Shown piece by piece: positions 29,336 through 42,900 of a stretch of DNA of 64,000 nucleotides. Source of the stretch: Panopea generosa (Eukaryota > Mollusca > Bivalvia > Adapedonta > Hiatellidae); NCBI GenBank assembly GCA_029582155.1, contig CM055908.1, positions 21,057,406-21,121,405 on the forward strand, written 5' to 3'. Below the pieces are notes generated by a model that was not told the DNA's origin, searched no databases, and worked only from the letters and a program-made list of their open reading frames with translations. The translations under genes were made by a program, and so were the position numbers. Within the stretch, counting starts at the first letter, position 1. Each line of letters opens with the position of its first letter.

Positions 29336-31339
29336 GAGTTATGAAACAAGTTCTGAATAAATTTTGTTTTAACCAACCTTGTTGGAAGGTAAAATTTACT
29401 AATTCTTAATAAATTATAAATCTTGTTGATATTATATCAAATGATAAATTAAAGATCATTTTTATGACATGTTAAAAACTGGAACCTTTCAACATAATCG
29501 AGTAGTAAGTCTGCCGTGATTAAAATGAAACCATCTCAGGTGCTGTGGCACAACAACATTGTACATCGTTACAATATAAACATTGTAGGATACCAGTGTT
29601 AGTGATCTGTTTACAAAATTCTCGTTTCTCTTCTCGACAATTCTTTCAACTGACTTTGATAATGAGGTTGATTGATCTACAGATGTTTTACAAGTAATGT
29701 AATGACTAAAATATAGATAGATTCATGAGTACAGGGTTGTGTTTTTCTAACATAATTATAATCAAATAAGTAACTTTAAATGTTGATGTTTATTGAGCTA
29801 CGTCAGTTTGTTTTTACTTAAATCGGCACATATTGGAGCAGGTTTTGAATATTAACTTAGCTAAGTTAATGTTGGTGAAACTGGACCTTCATAATATAAT
29901 TACGTAAGTAAATAAAGAATGAATGAATCAATCAATAGGGTTTTACGGCATACCAACACACTGTAAATAAATATTTCATAGTATTACAACAATGAATCGG
30001 TTTCAAACCAATCAGAATCATCCAAGCTTGTAATAAATATGTGGTTATACAAGAAGATAGAAAATGGGTGTTACGCATGACCTGTAAGAATGTGTCCATT
30101 TTCTTAACTAAATTGAGGTCAATCGCTCATTTACCTGCAATTTTTTCTTTTCATATCTTAACCAGATCAACACTTTGTAAACTAACACATGACTGTAAGA
30201 TAAATTGAAACAAACTTCAAAGGCAACGTCTTAGATTTTAAACAATAATGATCAGCATCAACAGAAAAATGTACAAGTCTGACAAAATGCCACTTTAGGA
30301 TTTGTTTTATTATATAATTTTGTTAATAAAGGCAGTTCAGCTCTATGGTTACTTCAGACCACATTGTAACAGACCTGTGGTCAGTTGTTCAAAGCATTTT
30401 TACATATATTGAACATATATGATCCGAGCTTCGAACAATTCAGCCCTGGAGTGTACTTCTTCTTATTTGCAGAAACAATTAGAAACTTGCAGTAATAAAA
30501 TGTGTCAACTGACATTCTTGTCACAGGCAAGCCAGTTGAAATCATTTTAAATATACCAGATGCACTCCCTTCTGTATGGCAGTATCTAGACAGACATACA
30601 TGTACTTACAAATAGGCACTTTGACCAACAATATATTCATGTCAAAAAGAAATAAAAAATATCAAATTTGTTTGTTACAGACATTTATATACCGGGTAAC
30701 TATTACTTAATAAACTTGTCTTACCTAATTATGTGAACAGTTGACTTTTTACCATGAAAGATTAATATAAAATTTAGTGGCTTAAAATCAGTAAGCTACA
30801 CATCTAGGTAAGTAGTCTAGTTTATTAAACCAGTAATCCTTCAGTGAGCAAGAGACCCTGTTTCTCGACATTAAATGCAACAGCCAAGACAAGGGTCGTT
30901 CACAATGTAACAGTTTGATATTGATACGCTCCACAAGCAACGAAAACAGTGTGAAATAAAAGAACCATGTAAATAATATACAACCATTACTGAAATATAC
31001 AGCCTGAATGTCACAACTTTGTAAAATCTGTAGATTATATAGCAACCTAGACACAATATGGAAAACAAACTTATGTTAACTTGGCTGAGTTTATAAATAT
31101 AATATATTGATCACCAAATAAATTGCAAAACAGAATACAAAATAAGCAAAAATTAAAGTATAAACCTGCCTATGTCAACTTGCTTATCTGGTTAATTTCA
31201 GAATAATACAAGTGAAAATGGAATATCTCTCCCACTTCTATCAGAATCAATTGCTTAGCCTGTCCACCAAATAGTGTCGTATTGGGAGTATTTATTGTAA
31301 TAAATGATTTTAAAAACTGACAATGTTGATGTTCTTTTT

Positions 31340-31560
31340 TGTTTTATCAATGGAGTTTTAACACAATTTTTAACAAATGCCAGGTTATGAAATATCCAGT
31401 TTTATTGATAGAGGAAGACTTATGAATGAATTTTAGTAGAACCACTGTCCTGCAAGTTACTGACACATTTTCGTACATAAGATTTTAAGACCAAGTGGGG
31501 TTCGAACTTCGAGTAAAGTGATCTTGAGATGGCGTCTCTGACCACTGAGCCACAGAAAAC
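31340..31560 (-). mobile_element. SINE-B copy
   Basis: TTTAACACAATTTTTAACAA, CCAGTTTTATTGATAGAGGA and a reverse tRNA-like head (GGGGTTCGAACTTCGAG, GACCACTGAGCCAC). Confidence 0.65.
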
Positions 31561-32169
31561 ACACCTATGTTATGTAAAAATTATTTTAAGTGCTAATGTC
31601 GCCACCAAAGCAATCCTTAATAGAAAAGCAGAACCTTGACTTTTGTGTAGGAAATTAGCACAACAGCAAGACAAAAAGTTACAGTTGATAAACCTGCATA
31701 TAACCACTTTCGACTTTGAAAAAAAATTGAAATTTTGAAACCGAGTGAACAATTTATTTTTCAATTTGATGAATTGAAGTTCGATTACCAAAATTTATAT
31801 TGAAATTACACAAGATAAACTTTTGAAAGTTTTTAAACATAACATTAACAATTTAAACCAATTGTTTTATGGCCTGAGTAACATATCTAACAACGGAACA
31901 TAATTATAGAAACAACAAAACTATAAATTGATAACAGTGACAGCTTCACAAATTTAGAGGTGCTACTCATGACCATGCATTGTTCAGTACAGATAAACCT
32001 CTCGTGTCAGAAGAAAATCCTCTTTTAAAGTTTTTATATATAAAATAACATCCAGATAAAATAATAACAGTATTCATGTTTCTCGCATCCCACAATGATG
32101 TTCTATGAGATTTAATAGCAATTATGCATTTTCCTCATAAACTGTATCAATTTTCATGTATCTTCACAT

Positions 32170-32342
32170 GTGGAGAGCATGTACAGTGGCAGAATATCAT
32201 CCGAGGATCATGGGTTCGATCCTCCCCCACGGCTAATATGGTGTCCTTGAGCAAGGCACTTTTTTTTCCACATATGCTTCCTCATAGTACTGGTTTTACC
32301 CAGGAAGACTTCAAGCGTGATTTGAATAAGTTATAAGAATTT
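32170..32342 (+). mobile_element. SINE-C, copy with intact head
   Basis: ATCATGGGTTCGATCCTCCC is a B-box-like segment. The body has TCCTTGAGCAAGGCACTTTT, TACTGGTTTTACCCAGGAAG and ACTTCAAGCGTGATTTG. Confidence 0.6.
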
Positions 32343-33099
32343 GTTAGAACGCTGAAGTTATGGTTACTGTTATCTGGACCGGCATATAAATAACTGTATT
32401 GTACATAAGTTTTTGTTAACAAACACATAAACAGAAACAGAACATCTCACTTTTAGCGAGTACGGGGCACAAAGACTCCTAACTATGATTACACAAAAAT
32501 GTTACACTTTTTTTCTTTACATCTACAGCCATTAATAATATACTTTTATGATTAATTGCCCGATTAAAATAATATTGATATCTCAAATAAAAATAGCTGG
32601 ACACCCAGCAGATGTTGCCGTGACACTGTGTGATATTTTATAATCACAGAGAATATATGCTAGTTTCTTATCACAATAAGTCTCATGTTTATTTGGAATC
32701 ACTTTATTATATTAGTTTTCAAAGTGTTTAAACATACTTTAATTACACTGCTTAAGTATGTACAATAAATTATATTTATTTATATTACATCATTTGCACT
32801 TTTGGAAAAAATATCTATCTGAATGAAAATGATAATGGAATAGATAAAAAAAAACACAACAAAAATGCTATTGTCTTAAAGACAAACAGATGGTGATTCT
32901 CACTTTTCCAGATTCTTGAAAAAAATCTTTCGTTTTCATGTTCTGTGATATTTGAATAAAAACTTCCATAAGAAATGAGATGCACTTCTGTTGTTTCTCA
33001 GCCTGGATCTGTGGTTGACAAGGATCTGCTCCAGGCACTCGATCACAGCTCTACAGTAAAATTCACTAGGGAAGATATGTGTTTAGGTGTCACCTTTAA

Positions 33100-33846
33100 A
33101 CAACTGCAATTTTGGTAAGGCCTTAATTAAATAATAGTGTGGTTCTGGTTTCCCGACCATCCCTATTATTCCCCATCGACCCTAAACATTTATTCCCTTA
33201 AAAAATCAAAAAAAAAAATCAGCCAGTCTGATCATAGTAACGATAACAGCAACATGGCGGCCCCCAGCAAGAACTCCTTCACCATTGTGTATGACAAGTG
33301 TGTCCACATACAGACATAAAATATACTTGCAGAAAACAGATAGTATCGACAACGTAAAATAAATAATTTACAATAAATAATTTACCTACCTACCCTATTT
33401 CGTATTTCCATGTAATAGGAACCACAATATTAATTAATTTAGGCCTAACCAATAAACTGCAGGACGTGTTAACTGTATCTTGTGATATTCAGTTGGGAGA
33501 AACAATGGCAACTTGACAAGCACTATATCAATATCCATCTACATTAATGCAACACTTGGCTCAGATAATGTGTTTGTCATGGTTAATAATATCACTGAAT
33601 CAGTCAGAAAGTAGTAACTGAAAATCTCACTGCCATTCTTCAGTCCTGTAAGATTGGGGAGTTCTTTCACTGCTAACTGATCATCAAAGTTTCAGTAGAA
33701 AATCATAAATGCCTTCATCACAGAATAATTGTGCTCCCAAGTTGCTGACCAACGCTGGTGGTTTAATCTTTGGCAGCCAACATCTACAGCACAGACACGA
33801 AACACTTAATTGTTATATGTGATATGTTACACAGTGTACACAGTAC
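33100..33846 (-). other. LST2 3' UTR (extent uncertain)
   Basis: Downstream of the LST2 stop an ATTAAA hexamer lies at 33772-33777 (reverse strand). The first canonical AATAAA is at 33189-33194, inside the MITE at 33114-33450. Which is used cannot be told from sequence. Confidence 0.4.
33114..33450. mobile_element. MITE in the LST2 3' UTR
   Basis: GGTAAGGCCTTAATTAAATA and TAGTGTGGTTC at the left are mirrored by GAACCACAATATTAATTAAT and TTAGGCCTAACC at the right, giving imperfect TIRs of about 32 bp. 337 bp. Holds the first AATAAA (33189-33194, reverse strand) after the LST2 stop. Confidence 0.75.
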
Positions 33847-33969
33847 CTAATCACTCACTGTAAAATGTGATACTTGGTAGAGAAAGCACCGGTGACACAC
33901 GCGTACTGGCTTCTGATGGCCATACTGAGGTAAGGGCACAGTGGTGGATGAACATTTCCCGCAAAATAT
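33847..33969 (-). CDS. ZFYVE28: LST2 exon 12: second half of FYVE and stop
   Basis: Residues 972-1011 and TAG at 33847-33849. [17 protein letters not shown] and [14 protein letters not shown] supply the last four zinc ligands and the RVC motif. The tail SHFTVSD is short, as in the human protein. Acceptor TTTTAG. Confidence 0.96.
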   Translation of the reverse strand: MFCGKCSSTTVPLPQYGHQKPVRVCHRCFLYQVSHFTVSD

Positions 33970-36900
33970 CTAAAAAATAAACATTGACGCAATGGTAATG
34001 GTCATCACAACATAATTATACAAGAGAAATGGGCTGTGAGACGACTGCTAGCCTAAGTGTATCAGGCTGATTTGAGGCCAAATCAGTAACAGGAAAACAA
34101 ATTTGAAAATGTTAGTAAATATTCCCTGTTACAAATGCAGTGCATGACTATATTTCAAGAACATTATCAATTACTACATCATTGTTAAAATACATGTATT
34201 ACCTTTTAATTATATTAATTATACTATAAATGATTACTGGAGAAATCTAGAATAATTTTTTTTGTTCAGCAAGAGCATTTCATATAGATTATTCCATTCA
34301 TAGTTCAAAAAGCATAAAATTATGGGCTATTACATTCATGGTTTGAAAGACCACGTGGCTCAAGAGGCACTTGGACGAGTCCACTTATGACTGATAGGGC
34401 ATATGGGCTAGTCCATATATATCTGATATTATTTTCAACAGAAATAAACTTGTGTATAAATCATTGGAATAAAAATGTTCAAACATAAAACAAACCTTTC
34501 CGCAATTTCTACAATGATGTCGACGCCTCATGAAAGTGAAGAATGACTTACAGGCTGTACATCTCTCTACTTCGTCATCTGGCACCCACTCTGGTGGCTC
34601 TGTAAACAAAGGTCAAATCTGGTTCATCAACAACAAAGGTCAAATCTGGGTCATCAACAACAAACCAAGGTCAAATCTGGGTCATCAACAACAAACAGGT
34701 CAAATCAGGTTCTTCAACAACAAACAAAGGTCAAATCTGGTTCATCAACAACAAACAGGTAAAATCTGGTTCATCAACAACAAAGGTCAAATCTAGTTCA
34801 TCAACAACAAACTGGTAAAATCTTGTTCATCAACAACAAAGGTCAAATCTGGGTCATCAGCAACAAACGGGTCAAATCTGGTTAATCAACAACAAACAAA
34901 GGTCAAATCTGGGTTTTCAACGAAATAGGCTAAATCTGGGTATAATGTTTGTTAGAATAGTTAACATAATTTTTATGCCAAAGAGAGCAATGATCATCAC
35001 TCTTTAAGCGACTGCCGATATGGCAGGGTGCATGCACCTCCGCCCCAGTCTTCAAAGTGGGTTACAGTTGCCTCTACTACACCTGGTTGTTTCCTTCTTA
35101 GTTCCAGATTCCGAGATCTAATCATGGATAGAAGACAAAGTAAATTCAAATATATGTATGACAAATGTGGAAACCATCGGTGACGGAGGGGGTTGTTTTA
35201 ACCAGATTAACCAGATCATCATCTAAGTCATATCCACTTTACACAGAGGGACTTTTTAACCATCGTATGCCATGTTATTAACGTGACCCTTAAAGGATCA
35301 TTTTGATGATACAACAATTAAGGTCATCTATAGCCTATACCAACAGCATCAACTACAGAAACTTACCACAGCACATGCCTTGGGAATTAACCATCAGCAG
35401 GGCTGTCATTTGAAGCTGGGGACCAGTGTTTCTCCCCAGCTATTCTTACTTGAAAACACAGCTATTTTCAGCTGAGTTTCTTCAGTGTTTTTTTTAGAAG
35501 ACCCCAGACCCCCCTTCTACTTTTTCCTTTCACCCTTCTACTTCAAAACTTCCAGCCGCCTTAGTCTCCATAATGGACATATCAACAAATCAACTGCAAA
35601 ACAATTTGACATAGACTTCAAAATCAACATCTTATCCAGCCAGTGATGCAGCAACAGGAGATGTAGCAAACCTGCTGATGCTGTCCACTGGCAACATCAT
35701 CTTGCTTGTAAAAAAGCCTAGAGCTTAGTGCGAGGGTAAATAAAACTTTGATTGACTGACCAAAGAGAGCTAATCAGTTAACCTAACCACTCTTTCCCAT
35801 TAATAGATGTAATGTCATATATCAATCATCTCAGAGACTGTGGCTGGGCAGGGATTCGACCTCACGACCCCTGGATTGATAGTCAGACACGCTACTGGCT
35901 ACTAACTGGGTCTGGCAACATTGGTTATATCTTTATTAATAACAACAAATGCAATGACTTATTAATCTACCCATGATAAAATAAATGAAGACTACAGCAA
36001 GGCATCCTTACCATCAAATATACGTCTGGGTGATGCCGGTGGTCTACTATTATTACTATTACTTGTTCTCTGACTGGACGTTTGATTGTTTGGTTCGACA
36101 CTTGGTGATATTGGACCTTCATTGTCCCCTTGACTTTCTGGTGTAGTGGTTGGACTTTCCTCAGGTTCTGGGATATTTGTAGAGTGTAGTTCAAAGACAC
36201 ATTTCAGTATGTGTCGAAGGTCACTAGCATAATTGGTCTGAAGTTGGTCAGCAACACCTACAAGAAAGTCATTTTTTAAATATATAAAATTCTCAAAAAT
36301 ATGAGAACAATTTTTCAATAACATTGTTTTGACTGGCTCATACTCCTGTTTAATCATTTTAAACAAAAGTTGTCAGAAGACAACAAAGCTCGTCTCTGGT
36401 AGTCTAAGTCCAAAAAGGGCCATAACTGTGCCAAAATGCAATCCAGAGTTATGGTTCTTGTCTCTGTGTGTTCCATTGATGATGGTGAACACACATGCGA
36501 AGTTTCATTCACATCCAATGAGTGGTTGCATAGATATCTTAAAGTTAAACACAAATGTTTAACCTGGGTGTCTACAGACGAGGACGCCTATGACGCCGGG
36601 GTCATGGCAAATCCAATAGCTCTCCTTGGACTTCGTCCAAGCGAGCTAAAAAAAGAGAAAACCATCATAACTCAATCATTCCCTGGCAGTGGCATACAAA
36701 ACCTCATTTTTTCTGTAATATAGACCAATCAGTGCTCCAGATATGCAGATTTGGTATGTTAAAGCTTTGAAATTTTTTAATAAAGCATTGAAATTTAAAA
36801 TTAGTGGCAAAATTGGATATTAACAATTTCAGTTATGTGTGGTTTATTTTAAATGGCAATTTAATTAAAAATGATAATTTTTAAGCTCAACCTTATGAAA

Positions 36901-39900
36901 ATAAGCAGTGCATACAAATTTAAGGAGTAAAATACTCATTTGAAGAAAAAATGATCTTGAGCACTGACCCTTTATATACATATATTTTACCAACAATAAA
37001 TAACAATATACCTGCTATACAGACAAAAAGCCTATGAATGAGGTCACTGCTACTACGGAAACGTGAGCGAGCCTCATTTCTTGAGGCAATCTCCGCGGCC
37101 TGTATAGCCAGGGCTATCTCTTCTTCATCATTTGTTTCCGAGTTGTACGAGCTTGTCTCACTACCTGCACATGTACTGTAAAGTAGAACAACAATTACCG
37201 TTACAACAACAATGAATCATTTGCCATTACCAAGACATACAAAAGATGCATTTCATAAACTGGTATTGAAACCATTAACCAGTCTGCAGTTTAAATGTAC
37301 ACAATTCATACATGGGCAACTACAGAAGTAATCATTCACGGGGGGAAAACACAATTAACAAACATGACATCATCTGTAACCTGCAACATAAAAGATGGTT
37401 CCAAACATATTTAATTTTGATGATTCTGACAGTAATTCTGAAATAAAGCCCTTTCTTACTCTTCCAGATCTTACAGTTGTATTACTTCTGTGTTAGTTTG
37501 GTCAAGATCTAATGTTATGTATGTTACCGTGTACACAATAATAAATAGTGAACTTTTTTAAAATTCAAGTTTCATCTGGATAGTCAGAAATCAAACTCTT
37601 ACTGTAAAAGCCATGTTTAACATAGTGATGCAACGTTGAGGTTCAGTAAAAACATGAATCTGTACCTGTATACATTATGTATAACGGGCACCAATGTTTG
37701 TTCAAAATCAAATTTCTGCCGATATTGCCATCATTGAACAACGGCCATCACTCAGTGGTTTGAAAATTTTAACACACCCAATATTGGACATTTTTAATAA
37801 ATTTGTTGTAAAATTAAAATAAGAATTATTTCATTGCCTATAAACTGACCTTGAAAGTTGGAGAAAATATATTCACTGTACTTGAAACATTTTGGTATTA
37901 TTTTCATTATATCTATAGGTCTATAACTACTGTGACATGGATATTATCTGCTAGACCACAGGACTAGTAGAATTTGAACCACACTAGCCCAGTTCAATTT
38001 TTACTAGCCCCAGTACAAAATGCAACTAAATTTAATTAAAACAGTACAAAGTTCCTATTTTTAGATACAGTGACTCCAATTTTTAAGGTGCTCACTTTTC
38101 ACTAGGGACAAATTTAAGTTACTAAGTTTTGTTGAGAATAATGTTGACTTTGGGTCAGCTGTAAACTCTATACAGAAGCTACAAAAAATATTTTCTTCAT
38201 AAATTCAAACTGCTTTTTGCCATTTTGCCAGGTAACCTGAAAGGACAATTCCTTTTTTTCACGTTCATGTTCATTGAGTTTTTCTTTTTTCTTCCCTTGA
38301 ATTTAGATTGTGCCAACAATTTACTACTACTGTAAAAATAAAATTATGATCCACATTTTCCCCCCCAAGTTTTTAAGGTCTAAAACAGGGGTTTAAGGTC
38401 CCAAACTTTACGATCCTCAACATAGGCCAGTTAAAAACAGCTTTTCTGAGGACTATCATCTTGAACGTAGTGCAAAAAGCACAGGACATTTTAAACATAT
38501 CTTTCATGCTTTATATTTTATGATTTCTATTTAATAAACAAAGTTTATAAATCCTTTTTGGTATTATTGTGTATTCTGTAACTTCCAAATGGGAAAACAA
38601 CAAAACTTTTCATTAAACAGGAAGTCTTCTATTATTCACTAGACTGGTGCAAATATTCAAATTCTGTTATATTCACTATTTTTACGCTCACCATTAAACA
38701 TGATAATTGTATGTTGTTTAATATTACAAAAAATTATATATGAAAATATAGATATTACTATTTTTTACAATCATGAATTTCATTTTTTTTTTTTACAATT
38801 ATGAATAATTATTAAAAGTTTATTGATTATAAATAACACAAAATGCATTAAAAACTTTGGGACAACAAAATTGTGCAGGTGTTCAGCAACGCCAATTTGA
38901 CATTGCCCGCTTGTACTTTCCTCGTCATTTACCGTTGTCAGATTATCAAGTGCTGTTAATTGAAACTAACTTGTTTTTATTTTTCCTTTTATCTAACCCA
39001 AATACACATACATGTACACATAAAAATAATTACAGTAACACCATTTTATACTCGCAAGTTTAATTGTCTCTAACACACTACTTATTACATCAAAAGGTTT
39101 TACCTACGTTTTTTACAAAATAGTACACCAGTCTAGTTTTTGTTACTCCATAAATAACCAATCAAAATTCATCTTTCACTATGGACCGGATTTCAAAATG
39201 GTGGATGTAGTAAACGACTGATTCATGCCTGCAGATAACAGACGTATACTAGCTTTTTTCCACCAGTTTTGGCTTCAAAATCACCTCCAGATTATACTCC
39301 AGTGCGTGTTATACTTGGGTAAATATGATATGTTCAAAGCTGTATTTAAGCATCTCTGCCCTCAGTATTGTGCTATAAATAACTTTGCAAATACCTGCCT
39401 TGTTTTGATAGCAAAACCAATTGATCAATACTGATACCCTCATAGACACTTGTTTCTGAAGACTCCCGATATTGGGTTAGAAACTAGATCAAAGAGATTG
39501 ACTGTGAACATATAAAACTTCACATCATTCAGGAGGTTCTGCAGTCTTCAAATCTAAAAGATAAAAGATGGACAACAGATGACAGACACAAAGTGATAAG
39601 AATATCTCACCTAAAGCATTTTACCTCAGGCAATCTAAAGTACAAGGCCTAACATGCTAATATGGATTAAAATGACTCACCAGTCTTTATCACAATCGCA
39701 TTCACTGGATGTGCTTTGACAACTGGAGCAACTAGAACTCACACTTTCTGTATATTTTAATCTCTGAACCCTTGGTACTTCAAGAGACTTATCAGTTACA
39801 GAAGACTGAGCGCCTGTTTTACATTTTATGTGCTCAACAGATCCCTTTCTGTCCTTCTTTACCTTTGTCTTTTGTTTTTGGTTTGTTTGATTTGCAGAAC

Positions 39901-42900
39901 TTTGGTGAGGTGAGTTTGTAGAATTTGGTGATACTCTCAGATCTAAATAATCTCCTACAGTAGGCAGATTTCTGTCACAAGAGGCATTTGTTCTGACAGA
40001 GTTATTTTGATCTAGCACAAGGTCCGTACTAGAGGAATTTTGGGTGGTAATTTCACCTGACCCTATAAAATCTAGCCTCGAGTCAACATTAGGATCTATT
40101 TCAATAGTTTGAGAGTCTATGTTCTGAGATTGCAAAAGCGAAGATATATCACCATGGTGCTCTCCATTTCTTGCCATGCTCGCTAAAGTTTCACTTACAA
40201 ACTCAGACACTATGTCTTTCTGATTATCTGAGAGGGTGCTGTCACTTGAGAATGACCCTGTTGAAACCCGATCCCCACCCGTCTCGATTTCTTGATCAGA
40301 CATTGAGATTCGGGGGATTGCAAACTGAACATTATACTGCCAGCTGAACTGTCTAGCAACTACAGGTGGAGGTCCAGGTTGCTCGTCTTGCTGGTTGGTT
40401 TGTTTATCACCTTTCATATCACTGGGTTCAATCATAGAATTAATATCACAAGTAGCCATACCAGCAGTGCCGGTGGCACTATCACACTTATCAGTGTCTT
40501 CATCACAATCAGCACCGTCATCAAAATGCACTGCATTTAAGACAATCTCTTCCACAATTTCTCGACACATATGGTGCACCTCACTGCCAGTTTCTAAACG
40601 ACAACAACTTTTCAGACACGCGTCTTCATTCGTCAAACCTAACTCATCACATGTATCGTTATCTGTACTAGATGTATCACATAATTTTGTATCTATCTGA
40701 TGGGAATCCATATCACTACTATTACTGGTCACAGTTTCACCTATATCCAAAGTTAATTTCTTTTTATCTTTACTTTTCTCACTAGAAGTCACTTTACACA
40801 CAGAGGTTCCTTCTACTTCCTGTGAAGGTAAAGGTGCACAGTCCACTGTCACTGTATCCGATGTGCTCACATTTTCACTATGTAGTCCTGAGTCTTGACT
40901 TTCTGATTTATTCAAACTAGCAAACACCTCAGATTCAGTCTGAGTTAAACTTGACGGAGAGGCAAATCGAATAAATCCACCTTCCACAATTGTAGAAGAA
41001 GGTGACACTGTGTCAAAGTCTGTCATTTCAGGATTCAAATTCACAGGAGTTACCGGGCTTCCAGAATTAGGTGTGTGCACGAGTATGTTTGTGCCGACCC
41101 CGTCCAAGTTAACAATTCCCTCCCCTCCTTCATCAAAGCCCTGGTCAATCTGTAACTGTAACAAGGTTTCTGGTTGGTTACCTCCTGCAGATGGGGTGGA
41201 AACATCTGGCTCCTCAGAACTACACAGAGACTTTTCCAACATGGACAACTCTGGGGTAGACAGAGTGTACAGCAGTTCCCTGGAAACATACCCAGTACAA
41301 GTTTGTACACACATGTAAATGTATAACATTACAGGAAATGTTTAAACCAAAATAATAATAACTTTCTGAATTTCTATAGTTTATTAATAGACCCTTCCAG
41401 CTTTGCTATGGATTTCCCTACAATCATTTAGGAGGGGTGTTAAATAAGAACTCACTGACTAAATGTTAAATAATGTCAGTCGAGTGAGTTACTAAATTGA
41501 TTGTAAATGGTGGTATTTGTGTTTGTACAGCAATCTTATACTTGATGCTGCTTTTGAAAAGAAAAACAAATGTATCCTCCAAAGGGATGCATGCATTCAA
41601 AAAGAGTTTAGTAAAGTCATATATCTTGTAAATTTTTTGTAAATTTTTTAAAAAAAACCTTCACAGCAGAACGACACTGCCACTATAATTTATGCAAGAC
41701 TAGATTTCATACCGGCAATTCCAAGCAAATAAATGAAATTTTGATAGAAGATTTTAAAAAAGTCATCTGGTCAAGACAAGGAAAAACCAATGGAACCAAT
41801 GCATGCTCCCCAAACAAGTGCTTGATTTAATAGTAGCTACATTTGTATTTGTAAAGGGGAAATTGTTGCAAATGGAAAATAATTCTGTGAATGTTCAAAA
41901 TAGATTTTTGTTCTTACATATCAAGGTACGACATTAACTTTTTTTCCCACTAGACCACCGGGCTAGTAACTCAGTAAAACTACTAGACTTTACCAAACTT
42001 CAACAAGACCAGACCAATATTGTAACTATGACTCCGGACATAATACTGAAAGTTGGTCACAATCAGAGTTTTTTCATAAGTTTTCTTTGTTTCAGTTCTG
42101 CCTTTTGTATTTTTGTCGTTATCATCCCGATCTTTTCCCCAGGTGAAGCCAAAATTTAATAGAGACAATCATGTCAAAATGTGTTGTTCATTGTTAATAT
42201 CAGTAAATCATAAATTGGTCTTCTAATGTCATAAAATATAGAATGGAAATAACTTAAGTCGATCATACCCAGAAGAGTTACGCTGCTTAATATATTAGAA
42301 CAGGTTAGAGTTGTGTCGCTTAGTTTGGGCTGCTTAGTAATTCTAAAAGGCCATAAGTGTGGCAAAAATGCAACCCAGAGGTATGGTTTTTGTCTTTGTG
42401 TGTTTCGATGATGATGGTGAACACACATGCAAAGTTTCATTCATATCCAATGAGTGGTTGCATAGATATCTTACGTGATAAAAAACTTTAACCTGAAAAA
42501 TTAAGTAAAAAATGGGCCATAACTGTGTCAAAATGCAATCCAGAGTTATGGTTCTTGTCTCTGTGTGTTCCATTGATAATGGTGAACACACATGTGAAGT
42601 TTGATTCACATCCAATGAGTGGTTGCATAGATATGTGAAACTTGTACGCAACTAAACGCAAAGTTTAACCTGGGTGTCTAAGTAAAAAAAGGGCCATAAC
42701 TGTGCCAAAATGCAATCCATAGTTATGGTTCTTGTCTCTGTGTGTTCCATTGATGATGGTAAACACACATGCAAAGTTTCATTGACATCCAATGAGTGGT
42801 TGCATAGATATTTGAAACTTGTACGCAAAAGTTTAACCTGGGTGTCTACAGACGATGACACCGCCGCCACCACCGGGGTCATGACAATAGCTCTCCTTGG

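Larger units (their letters stand above)
29336..33113. other. Intergenic or distal LST2 3' UTR
   Basis: AT-rich and non-coding by inspection. It contains SINE copies at 31340-31560 and 32170-32340. No other element is clear. Confidence 0.4.

Noticed and set aside
40395-41318. Plus-strand and alternative minus-strand frames over LST2 exon 8
   Set aside because: They are shadows of the 533-codon LST2 exon, which joins in phase on both sides.
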